From positions 67,381 to 86,705 of the forward strand of contig DKIG01000042.1 in NCBI GenBank assembly GCA_002454165.1: DNA of 19,325 nucleotides, in the 5' to 3' direction. Every line of letters starts with the position of its first letter. Position 1 is the stretch's first letter. Shown here in pieces: positions 8,040 to 14,651 of this stretch. The stretch comes from Gammaproteobacteria bacterium UBA6724. GTDB taxonomy: Bacteria > Pseudomonadota > Gammaproteobacteria > Pseudomonadales > Azotimanducaceae. The notes beneath the pieces were generated by a model. It was given only the letters and a program-made list of their open reading frames with translations, searched no databases and was not told the DNA's origin. The position numbers were made by a program, and so were the translations under genes.

Positions 8040-9224
8040 CTAGTCTGGTAGTCCGAGCACCCGCTTTGCGATGATGTTAAGTTGTACCTCCCTGGTGCCG
8101 CCGGCAATCGTCAATGATTTCTGATACAACCAGCGTTTTGTCCCAGCGACCACCTGTTCCTCGCTGTTTTCATCCGCCCATCTGAGTCCCTGATTGCCCA
8201 TTGCCGCTATCAGAAGTTCATCGCCATCCTGAACATTATCCGCGTTGGTCAACTTGACGGCGGAAGAAGTAAAACCGGGCGCATGACTATGCAGTTCTGC
8301 TATGACGCGGCGTTGAGTAATTTGCTGTGCATGGGTGTCCATCTCGTGGCGAGCAAGACGGGTGCGGATGCTGGCATCGGTGAGCTGTCCGTCGGTGACT
8401 CCGACATACTTGCGAATCAATGCTGGTAACTTGCTGGATTCTGTGCGTCCACCCTGTGAACCGGAAATGTTAATCCCAGCATGAGTGGAACGTTCAAATT
8501 GTAGCAGGCGTTTGCCGACAGTCCAACCCCGATCAAGACCACCGATCACATCATCGGCGCAAACTATGGCATCCTCAAACAGGGTTTCGCAAAAAGGAGA
8601 TTCGCCCGAGATCAGTTTAATCGGGCTGACCCGCACTCCAGGTTGCGACATATCCACCAGCATCATTGAAATACCCTCGTGCCTGGGTTTGTCTGGTGAT
8701 GTTCTAACCAGCACGAAAATGTAATCGCAATCCATCGCGTCACTGGTCCAGATTTTGCGACCGTTAATGATATAATGATCGCCATTTTTGACCGCTCTGG
8801 TGGTCAGGCTGGCGAGGTCGGAGCCAGCACCAGGTTCCGAGTAACCCATCGCCCAGCCGCCGTCGCCCCTGGCAATCTGCGGTAACCATCTGGTCTTTTG
8901 GTCCTCAGTACCAAACTCCAGAATCGTTGGGCCAATGTAGTTGACACCACGACCAGTCAGGGGTGTCCGCGCGTTGATGCGTTTCAATTCGTTTATCAGG
9001 GTCTTGTATTCGTCATTTGATAGCCCGGCACCACCATATTTCTTCGCCCAGGTGGGCACTGTCCAGCCTCTATCTGCCATTCTTTCAAGCCAGAGCCGGA
9101 CCTCAGGTTCCAGTTCTATTGAACGACTGCCGAATGGTATCTGACCTACTCCCCTTGCGCCGCCCGGGCAATTTTGCTCCAGCCAGCGTCTTATCTCGCG
9201 TTGAAAATCAACAGATTTACTCAT
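8040..9224 (-). CDS. Acyl-CoA dehydrogenase family protein
   Basis: A 394-residue FAD-dependent acyl-CoA dehydrogenase, which introduces the alpha-beta double bond in acyl-CoA oxidation. GYSEPGAGSDLASLTTRA (about 132-149) is the flavin/substrate motif, GRKIWTSDA the next strand, and the C-terminus SLTIAGGTREVQLNIIAKRVLGLP is typical. At the MCAD catalytic glutamate position this subgroup has Gly-Gly, so the base probably comes from another helix, as in long-chain and isovaleryl-type enzymes. The chain length is not predictable. The gene is alone except for the MAPEG pseudogene 163 bases downstream. That gap (7877-8039) has no repeat copy and no feature I can name beyond a short CTAGTCTG direct repeat ending in the stop codon. 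The Shine-Dalgarno sequence is weak. Confidence 0.94.
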   Translation of the reverse strand: MSKSVDFQREIRRWLEQNCPGGARGVGQIPFGSRSIELEPEVRLWLERMADRGWTVPTWAKKYGGAGLSNDEYKTLINELKRINARTPLTGRGVNYIGPTILEFGTEDQKTRWLPQIARGDGGWAMGYSEPGAGSDLASLTTRAVKNGDHYIINGRKIWTSDAMDCDYIFVLVRTSPDKPRHEGISMMLVDMSQPGVRVSPIKLISGESPFCETLFEDAIVCADDVIGGLDRGWTVGKRLLQFERSTHAGINISGSQGGRTESSKLPALIRKYVGVTDGQLTDASIRTRLARHEMDTHAQQITQRRVIAELHSHAPGFTSSAVKLTNADNVQDGDELLIAAMGNQGLRWADENSEEQVVAGTKRWLYQKSLTIAGGTREVQLNIIAKRVLGLPD

Positions 9225-9273
9225 GCTTTTATATCATCTGCCTGAGGCAAGCCCGATTAATTCAGATTACCAG

Positions 9274-9309
9274 ATTACAGGACAGCCAGGTTATTACAGG
9301 ACAGCCAAG
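9274..9309. repeat. Intergenic repeat, GGACAGCC-type pair
   Basis: Two direct copies, ATTACAGGACAGCCAGG (9274-9290) and ATTACAGGACAGCCAAG (9293-9309), sit between the acyl-CoA dehydrogenase start and the transposase 3' end. They carry the core as GGACAGCC rather than GGACAGGC, as do the copies on the other side of the transposase. The remaining 9310-9450 shows nothing I can name. Confidence 0.85.
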
Positions 9310-9474
9310 GTTTACAAAACCGTGACGAAAATGCGACAATTTTGCAAGTATTGTTGCCCTGTGCGTTGCGTGGGTGGTAGCAAGGATGGGATAGATGAGT
9401 TTTAGTGGACGATCACCGTTACCGTTCGGAGCAGTGTCAAATCAGTCCGCATCTGACCCGGAACAAAGCCGAAT

Positions 9475-10395
9475 CTAATAGGTTTTGATCCAATATTGAC
9501 CCTGGTGCTTTGCATAGTTCGCGAGTAGTTGAACTGAGCCCATGGCGCGTTGCCAGGTGCCAGGTTTAGGCAAGTAGTGAGATAACCAAAATTTATCGCC
9601 CGTGATTTTCCGTAACCCGGGGTTCTTCAAGGGTCGAGTCGGTCGAATCGACTGTTGTGCTTTAACGGTCCACATAACGAGTTGAGTATATTCTTTGAGT
9701 GAATACCTAAATGGTAACGGTTCACCTGAACGGTTCATAGGTTGAAGGGGTTCGTCCTGCCCCTGTTCCTCGGTTCGTTTCTTGAGCGATGTATGTTCGG
9801 CCTGCGTTATGTCATCCGTCTTGTCTGCTCTGACAGGATTAAGGTCAACGTAAACCATACACGCAAGAATCGCTCCCTCATCCAGCAGCCGTTGAGACTT
9901 GAACCGGCTCTCCCAGAAATGTCCCTTGCGGTCATCATCCTTGTTGGATTTGCGGGAAATCCACTCGTTCAAAAATCTCATGAACCATGACAGGCTACCG
10001 AGGTTTTTTCTGATCGCCTTGATTCGGGCAGGGCTTGCGAGTATCGCGGCCTTTTTGTAGGCATCTTCCTCAAGATGGTTTGTGCGATCCACTTCTCTGG
10101 CGTTCAGTAGTATCCATCGGTCGGCGACCTCCGCATCACTCCATTGCGCGACCCTGTTGGCTTCAATGTTCAACACGATGTGATAGTGATTTGACATGAT
10201 GGAATACCCATAGATGTCCACTGGGCATTTCTCGGCGAGTAACAATATCCTGTCCTCCACCCACTGTTGTCGGTGGTTAAAATCCTTGCCGGTTAGCCTG
10301 TCAAGACCACACAGAAAGGCCTGCCGAACACAGCGAGTGGTCACATGATAAACGCCACCTTCAGGGTCCACGAGATGTGATCTTGGATACGTCAT
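9475..10395 (-). CDS. REP-associated tyrosine transposase (Y1_Tnp, HUH family)
   Basis: A 306-residue single-strand DNA transposase. SNHYHIVL gives the HUH motif (His70, His72), and Tyr182 in MVYVDLNPVRA is the likely catalytic tyrosine by analogy with the Y..xNPV motif of REP-associated enzymes. GHFWESRFKSQRL and the N-terminal GGVYHVTTRC are typical of the longer proteobacterial RAYT-type proteins. The open frame extends upstream to a TTG at 10494, but family similarity begins at the ATG at 10395, which I use; its ribosome binding site is poor, suggesting low expression. Such enzymes mobilise or maintain short palindromic repeats without typical IS ends. Here both flanks contain the GGACAGCC-type repeat. 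Whether it acts on that repeat is inference. The frame is intact and all motifs are present. Confidence 0.9.
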   Translation of the reverse strand: MTYPRSHLVDPEGGVYHVTTRCVRQAFLCGLDRLTGKDFNHRQQWVEDRILLLAEKCPVDIYGYSIMSNHYHIVLNIEANRVAQWSDAEVADRWILLNAREVDRTNHLEEDAYKKAAILASPARIKAIRKNLGSLSWFMRFLNEWISRKSNKDDDRKGHFWESRFKSQRLLDEGAILACMVYVDLNPVRADKTDDITQAEHTSLKKRTEEQGQDEPLQPMNRSGEPLPFRYSLKEYTQLVMWTVKAQQSIRPTRPLKNPGLRKITGDKFWLSHYLPKPGTWQRAMGSVQLLANYAKHQGQYWIKTY

Positions 10396-10514
10396 AGCCA
10401 GATAGGTTAAGGGGCTCCCAGAAGCAGGGCAACTGACATTGACTATGGAGAGGCAAAGCATATGCCACTGCCAAGTGTAAGAAGATGACAGCAAGATTAG
10501 TGGAAGATTGGTGG

Positions 10515-10604
10515 ATTAGGACAGCCAACATTTGAGAAAGAGGTTCAGAAAAAATTCAGGACAGCCATCATAATAATTAGGACACCCATGAACCTGTCCA
10601 ATTT
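10515..10604. repeat. Intergenic repeat cluster upstream of the transposase
   Basis: Three direct copies with GGACAGCC or a variant: ATTAGGACAGCCAACATTT (10515-10533), AATTCAGGACAGCCA (10553-10567) and ATTAGGACACCCA (10576-10588). One copy is inverted (CCTGTCCAATT, 10593-10603). Spacers between copies differ and carry no other recognised signal. Together with the tandem block at 10675 and the inverted repeat at 10630 this accounts for most of the roughly 380-base gene-free stretch 10396-10778; I see no small gene in it. Confidence 0.8.
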
Positions 10605-10674
10605 ATCATTCAGGAGCGCAGTAATGTTGGGGTCAGATTCTAATGTACCCTGGTTCTACTTCGGTCGTCTTCAC

Positions 10675-10777
10675 CAAATCCCAATACGACTGTTAGGATG
10701 TTGGCTGTCCTGATTTTGCCAAATCCCAATACGACTGTTAGGATGTTGGCTGTCCTGATTTTGCTTCCTGATTTTGC
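10675..10777. repeat. Perfect 45-bp tandem duplication with a partial third copy
   Basis: Units at 10675-10719 and 10720-10764 are identical over 45 bases. Each starts CAAATCCCAATACGACTG and ends GGCTGTCCTGATTTTGC, so each carries one core of the dispersed family at its 3' end. A third fragment TCCTGATTTTGC follows at 10766-10777 and stops one base short of the selenoprotein stop codon. The perfect identity points to a recent duplication. Confidence 0.92.
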
Positions 10778-10778
10778 T

Positions 10779-11648
10779 CTACTCAGCCTCTCCCGCCAGC
10801 ACACGATCTTCTTCGGTCTGATATTGCGGTGTGGCGTGTCTCGGGCTTCTGTGGTCGAGCTTGCCTTTTTCCCGTTGGTTAACCAAATCCCAGCCAGCTT
10901 GCCATTCAAACGACAATGGTTGGATACCCGGTCTGGTCATGGTGTCAAATCCGCACAGTGCTTGTCTGACAAGATCTATTTGATTTTGCTTGTCGCGGAA
11001 TTTTCCCGATTCAAAGCCAAGAGGGTAGTTCACAAACTGCGCCCGTGGTGGCTTACCGGCTTGCAGGATATCAAAGCAGCTTCCCAGAATGAGCGTGGGT
11101 AATCCTAAGGATTCAAAATGGCGGGCTATCAGACACACGGTCTGATGACACACCGGTCACAGGGGGACGAGGAGTAGCAGGTCGACTTTTTCAGCGTCAA
11201 TAGCTACCACCAGTCTTGGGATGAGTTCAGTTTTCACTTTTGTTTGTGAATAGAGACCGCCCATGCAGGAAAAATAGTTTGCGGCGAGGTCATCAATAAC
11301 ACCATCTTTTTTCAACAGGGCGAGTGTCTCCGCCGGGAACACAGTAGATGGGTCCTGGCGCGCTTCCACCAGATAATTTTCCATGATATGTGCGAAACGA
11401 ATGTTTTCTGCAGGCGTATCACTCGGGATTGCCCGGATGCTGATGTCGTCCTTGTAATGGTAGGCAACCTGCCCCCGCACATAGGTACCGGCAGTCGAAA
11501 TCATCCCCAGCCTGGACTCTCGTAATGGTTTTGTCGGCTGGGTAAAAGCCGGTTCATCCTCAGCCTGAAACCACTGATATGGTTCAAATCCCAGTTTCTC
11601 GTAGTTCTCCTTGGTCTGACGCATGTATTCAGTCGGTTGTGGTTGCAT
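10779..11648 (-). CDS. Selenoprotein, GrdB-like (glycine/sarcosine/betaine reductase selenoprotein B family)
   Basis: Two consecutive frames on the minus strand are one gene joined by an in-frame TGA (complement of 11157-11159). Upstream it reads ...DLLLLVPL and downstream PVCHQTVCLIARHFESLG, so the codon sits in U-P-V-C, a UxxC redox motif where relatives have Cys or Sec. Family features occur on both sides: an ISTAGTYVRGQ strand and SIRAIPSDTP before it; PPRAQFVNYPLG after it. Read through as selenocysteine the product is 289 residues with Sec at 164, if the ATG at 11648 is the start (GAG nearby; the ATG at 11624 is an alternative). A SECIS-like hairpin follows the UGA. This proteobacterial branch is not part of a Clostridium-type grd operon and its substrate is unknown; a thiol/selenol reductase role is plausible. 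Translation ending at the UGA would lose the conserved half. Confidence 0.87.
11128..11159 (-). promoter_or_regulatory. SECIS-like hairpin and Sec UGA codon
   Basis: On the mRNA strand, UGA is followed by 10 bases and then a perfect 7-bp stem AUCAGAC/GUCUGAU (genomic 11128-11134 with 11140-11146) closing a 5-base loop CGUGU. The stem can extend below a C-A mismatch by a U-G and a G-C pair. A loop beginning about 17 bases after the UGA with G in one of its first two positions matches the published description of bacterial SECIS elements, which SelB reads to insert selenocysteine. Confidence 0.82.
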
Positions 11649-11790
11649 ATTGCTCACAAATGCCAATAGATTGTCTGGAAAAAGTTTGCCTATTATGCAC
11701 CTTTGGCATCGCTTTGCTTTAATATGATCTACTGGCGTGTGTAAAACCTGAATTTTGATAACCCCAAATCTCAAAAAGTGCCAATACTAG

Positions 11791-11820
11791 ACTGCCCTGA
11801 AAACCTGTCCTGAAAACCTG
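11791..11820. repeat. Degenerate intergenic repeat pair
   Basis: CTGCCCTGAAAACCTG and CTGTCCTGAAAACCTG lie in tandem at about 11792-11820. They are the complement-orientation core of the dispersed family (CTGTCCTGAAA) with a diverged flank. This is one of the poorest matches in the window. Confidence 0.65.
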
Positions 11821-11973
11821 GATGAAGCAATCACCTGTCTCCGAGAAGACAGTCATCCAAGTAGAGAGGGAAAATCTTGGCGACAGGTGGAAATCTGGAT
11901 AGCTTATGGAAGGAAAACGCGCACCGGGCAGAAGAGGGTCAACCAAAAGACAGATAATCGCGTCATAATCACG

Positions 11974-11989
11974 ATGCTCCGCGGAGCAT
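11974..11989. promoter_or_regulatory. Perfect 16-bp palindrome upstream of the channel gene
   Basis: ATGCTCCGCGGAGCAT is self-complementary over all 16 bases and ends 30 bases before the TTG start at 12020. It may be an operator dyad, or a 6-bp hairpin with a CGCG loop in the 5' leader. There is no T-tract, so it is unlikely to be an intrinsic terminator. The cognate regulator, if any, is unknown. Confidence 0.5.
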
Positions 11990-12019
11990 GTCATTCATTC
12001 AGTATAAGGTGATAATGCC

Positions 12020-13246
12020 TTGAACTTTTTGTATAGAAACTGGCGCTGGCTCCTGGTCATTGTGTTTTTCCTTCTGGGATTTTTCGGCTTTGTATCAGGT
12101 GTCCTGGTTACGGAGCGGGATATTTCTACCGCCCATCCCCTCATGCTGATTTACTACTCTTTGGGTCTATTCATACTAGGTGGCTTGGATCTCGGCGAGC
12201 CAGTTGGTGGACCAGCCTGGGGTAGGGCTTGTCTCTGGATAGCCTATTTTGGTGCTCCTCTTTTGACCACATCAGCCATCGCGGAGTGGTTGCTGGTAGT
12301 GGTTGCCCGTCCCGGCCGCTGGCTACTTTCAGTGCGCAATCATACGATCATCGTTGGTGTTAACGATGTGTCTCGTAGCGTTATGGACAAACTCATGCGA
12401 GTTGACAAGGACGCAAAAATTATCGTCGTTGACCGGGATATTCAGAAAACTGCTCGTCAGGAACTGGAAGATAAATACGGTGCCAAGTGTATTGTCGGCG
12501 AATATACGGATGAATATTTCTTATCAATGCTCAGATTCACCCAGGCGAGACGCATTATACTCGTCAGTAGCAGTGACTTTGACAATTTTGAAACAGCCAG
12601 CAAACTGCTCGCTATGAAACCCAAGCTGGGCGAGCGTACCATCGTCCACTGTAATAAGCTGCGATATTTGCGGGAAATGGCGCACTCCAATGTCGTGCAA
12701 ATGACGCGCACATTCAATAGTTATCGTTTGGCGGCACAATACTTGGTTCGGTCTGTGGTGTTGGAACATTTTTATCAGACCGAACGACTCAACACAGTTG
12801 TCTTAGCAGGATTTGGTGCCTTTGGTCAGACAGTGCTTGAAGGATTGCAACTTACCGCGGAGGTAGAAATATCAGAAGTCGTGATTATTGATGTGGATGC
12901 CCATCGACGGCTACTGATCGTTCAGGAGCATGTCGAAATGCGGCCTGGCATCAAGCGGCACATATTTCAAGGTGAAATCGGACACCCGGAGGTCTGGCAA
13001 CAAGTGGAGAAAGCGGTTGACCTGACTTCGGGCACCCCGCTGGTACTGATGGCTACCGGCCAGGACGATGAGAACCTTCGTACTGGCAGCTGGTTGTCCA
13101 AACGTTATCCTAATGCCAAAGTCATTATTCGCAGTCAGCGAGAGTCCCATTTCGCTGAATCTATCAGTCAGTCAACTGGCATTATTACTTTCAGCATGTC
13201 ACGAATATTTCAGGAGTCTCTGCCGGACGAGTGGTTTACCGGCTGA
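12020..13246 (+). CDS. Ion-channel-like membrane protein with two TrkA-N/RCK domains
   Basis: A 408-residue protein. Helix 1 is at about 10-30, a pore-like re-entrant segment at about 42-62 and a second long helix at about 70-96, followed by two tandem RCK/TrkA-N domains (about 107-230 and 258-400). The second has the intact dinucleotide motif GFGAFG followed by VVIIDVD; the first has the divergent GVNDVS. This is the architecture of a two-helix potassium channel with cytosolic RCK gating domains. The expected TVGYGD filter is missing, however: the aligned position reads ILGGLDLGEPVGGP (52-65). Ion selectivity is therefore unknown, and a non-potassium role is possible. The start is TTG at 12020, with AAGGT nine bases upstream; the ATG five bases before it opens only Met-Pro-stop. 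The gene diverges from the selenoprotein gene. Confidence 0.85.
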   Translation: MNFLYRNWRWLLVIVFFLLGFFGFVSGVLVTERDISTAHPLMLIYYSLGLFILGGLDLGEPVGGPAWGRACLWIAYFGAPLLTTSAIAEWLLVVVARPGRWLLSVRNHTIIVGVNDVSRSVMDKLMRVDKDAKIIVVDRDIQKTARQELEDKYGAKCIVGEYTDEYFLSMLRFTQARRIILVSSSDFDNFETASKLLAMKPKLGERTIVHCNKLRYLREMAHSNVVQMTRTFNSYRLAAQYLVRSVVLEHFYQTERLNTVVLAGFGAFGQTVLEGLQLTAEVEISEVVIIDVDAHRRLLIVQEHVEMRPGIKRHIFQGEIGHPEVWQQVEKAVDLTSGTPLVLMATGQDDENLRTGSWLSKRYPNAKVIIRSQRESHFAESISQSTGIITFSMSRIFQESLPDEWFTG

Positions 13247-13270
13247 ACTGCCAGGCACCGGTAACCATAG

Positions 13271-13388
13271 AATCAGGACAGGCAACATTTCAATATCATC
13301 AGATGGCGCATCAAAAGGGAAATATTGGCTGTCCTGATATTGCTACTGGCTGTCCCGATGTTGTAAATCTTGACTGTCCTGATGTTCT
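13271..13388. repeat. Intergenic repeat block with inverted pair and a 29-bp unit
   Basis: A direct copy (ATCAGGACAGGCAACATTT, from 13272) faces an inverted copy (AATATTGGCTGTCCTGAT, 13321-13338). ATCAGGACAG and CTGTCCTGAT pair perfectly, so the segment can fold back. A further core GGCTGTCCCGATG follows (13348-13360). At 13360-13388 there is a copy of the 29-base unit seen at 5252-5369, matching at 26 of 29 positions. The block lies 25 bases after the channel stop codon; 13389-13495 holds no further feature I can name. Confidence 0.85.
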
Positions 13389-13507
13389 CGCTGATGTTCT
13401 CGGTTTTATCCGTAGCCTTAACCAGCCCCATCGTCGGCGACTCTGTGGTATCTTTTCCAGGCGTGTGCGAAGTTGCTCACATTCAATATTATAGATAAGG
13501 AAAATCC

Positions 13508-14515
13508 ATGCCTCCGACACTATTGTGGCCGATGATTCGATGGCCAGATGACTATCTGATTGAACGAGATACCGCGGGTGATGATGTTCGCTGCGTGTTT
13601 GTGAACAAGCCTGCAGATGTGACTAATAAACAATGGGCGGCAGCGGACGCGCTGATCTGCACAGAGGACCCGCTCACAGAAGATGAGCTGGGCAAGATTT
13701 CACACTGCCGCATATTCATCGTACCGAAAGTCGGCTTCGACAACATTGACCTGGAAAAATACGGCAAGGTAGGCATTCCGGTGTGTCATGTACCGGACTA
13801 CGGCACCCAGGATGTGGCTGATCACGCGATGGGATTGCTACTCTGCCTGATGAAGGGCATTAACCGTTACGACACTCGTCTGCGAGAAGAACCCGTAGCT
13901 AACTGGAATCCAATGGACCACCCGCTTGCCTTGCGTCTGTCGGAAGCAAAACTGGGTATCCTCGGCTTGGGACGAATCGGCACGGCGATGGCCCTGCGCG
14001 CCAAAGCTTTTGGTATGGAGGTGACCTTTTACGATCCATACAGAGTCAACGGATCTGATTTGGCACTGGGAATCAAACGAACCGAAAGTCCTGAGGCTCT
14101 GTTCGCCGAGTCTGACATTGTCAGCTTGCATGCCCCCTTGACCGCCGAAACCAGGAAGATGATTGATGCGGCTGTCCTCACCCATGCAAAACAGGGGCTG
14201 GTGCTGGTCAATACCGCCCGGGGTGAAATTGTTGATATTGATGCGCTCTATGACGCGATGAAAACTGGTCAGATCGGCGGGGCAGGGCTAGATGTGCTGC
14301 CAGAAGAGCCTTCCAACATGAATTGCTCCTTGATCAAGGCATGGCACCAGCGGGAGGATTGGCTACGTGACCGATTGCTGATCACGCCTCACTCCGCCTT
14401 CTATACACCCCAGAGTCTCTATGACATGCGTACAAAGGGCATACCGGTTGCCTTGAAGTATTTGCGTACCGGCCGTCTTGAAAACTGTGTCAACAACGAA
14501 TTTCTGATCAAATAA
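13508..14515 (+). CDS. D-isomer-specific 2-hydroxyacid dehydrogenase
   Basis: A 335-residue NAD-dependent dehydrogenase. The Rossmann motif GLGRIGTAMALRAKAFGMEV is followed by an acidic residue (YDP), which favours NAD over NADP. The catalytic triad is visible as Arg238 (NTARGEI), Glu267 (LPEEP) and His295 (TPHSAFYT). C-terminal features suggest the branch that includes CtBP-like and phosphoglycerate dehydrogenase-like proteins, but the substrate is not predictable. AAGGA lies six bases before the ATG. The gene is monocistronic: it converges on mutS and is separated from the upstream channel gene by 261 bases. The TAA stop is followed after one base by the 14517-14637 repeat array. Confidence 0.93.
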   Translation: MPPTLLWPMIRWPDDYLIERDTAGDDVRCVFVNKPADVTNKQWAAADALICTEDPLTEDELGKISHCRIFIVPKVGFDNIDLEKYGKVGIPVCHVPDYGTQDVADHAMGLLLCLMKGINRYDTRLREEPVANWNPMDHPLALRLSEAKLGILGLGRIGTAMALRAKAFGMEVTFYDPYRVNGSDLALGIKRTESPEALFAESDIVSLHAPLTAETRKMIDAAVLTHAKQGLVLVNTARGEIVDIDALYDAMKTGQIGGAGLDVLPEEPSNMNCSLIKAWHQREDWLRDRLLITPHSAFYTPQSLYDMRTKGIPVALKYLRTGRLENCVNNEFLIK

Positions 14516-14516
14516 A

Positions 14517-14637
14517 TTTCAGGACAGGCAGGATTTGAGGACAGGCAGGATTTTCAGGACAGGCTAGATTTCAGGACAGGCTAGAATTTGAGGACAGGCT
14601 AGAATTCAGGATAGGCTAGAATTCCAAGATAGGCTTA
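14517..14637. repeat. Seven-unit tandem array of the 17/18-bp repeat
   Basis: Head-to-tail units occupy 14517-14533, 14534-14550, 14551-14568, 14569-14585, 14586-14603, 14604-14620 and 14621-14637, each 17 or 18 bases. The first two end GGCAGGA, the others GGCTAGA or GGCTTA. The first five carry intact AGGACAGG; the sixth has AGGATAGG and the seventh AAGATAGG, so decay increases toward mutS. There are no unique spacers, so this is not a CRISPR array. It fills nearly all of the 136 bases between the convergent 2-hydroxyacid dehydrogenase and mutS stop codons. Confidence 0.95.
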
Positions 14638-14651
14638 TTTTCTACAGGGCG

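Larger units (their letters stand above)
9451..10638 (-). mobile_element. Candidate RAYT element bounded by GGGTCAGAT inverted repeats
   Basis: ATCTGACCC at 9451-9459 and its exact reverse complement GGGTCAGAT at 10630-10638 flank the Y1 transposase gene at 16 and 235 bases from its ends. From memory, GGGGTCAGA-like sequences commonly border this class of transposase in gammaproteobacteria. They could be recognition ends, or only part of a subterminal hairpin. No target-site duplication is expected for HUH enzymes. The limits given are the inverted repeats themselves and may not be the real ends. The repeats of the 17-base family at 10515-10604 fall inside these limits. Confidence 0.45.
11649..12019. 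other. Divergent intergenic region between selenoprotein and channel genes
   Basis: This 371-base gap must hold the promoters of two divergent genes. It contains a degenerate repeat pair at 11791-11820 and a perfect palindrome at 11974-11989, listed separately. I see no protein frame with recognisable similarity, a ribosome binding site and a plausible length, and no tRNA-like fold. A TTTACA...TATTAA pair upstream of the selenoprotein has a short spacer and is not a convincing promoter. Confidence 0.5.

Noticed and set aside
10396..10494. N-terminal extension of the transposase to the TTG at 10494
   Set aside because: The added residues do not resemble the family, which begins at the ATG at 10395.
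10698..11102. 134-residue plus-strand open frame
   Set aside because: It overlaps the selenoprotein on the other strand and begins inside the tandem repeat; no family resemblance.
11157..11159. Genuine stop codon separating two short genes
   Set aside because: Family similarity continues in the same frame on both sides, and the UGA is at a known Cys/Sec position with a hairpin after it; the downstream piece has no start with a ribosome binding site.
11719..11994. 91-residue minus-strand open frame
   Set aside because: It reads through the repeat pair and the palindrome, has no recognisable similarity, and would place a gene across a divergent promoter region.
12015..12023. ATG CCT TGA mini-frame before the channel gene as a leader peptide
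   Set aside because: Two codons only and overlapping the TTG start; nothing else supports a regulatory leader, so it is taken as chance.
14517..14637. CRISPR array
   Set aside because: Units of 17-18 bases are directly abutting with no unique spacers, and no cas genes are in the window.
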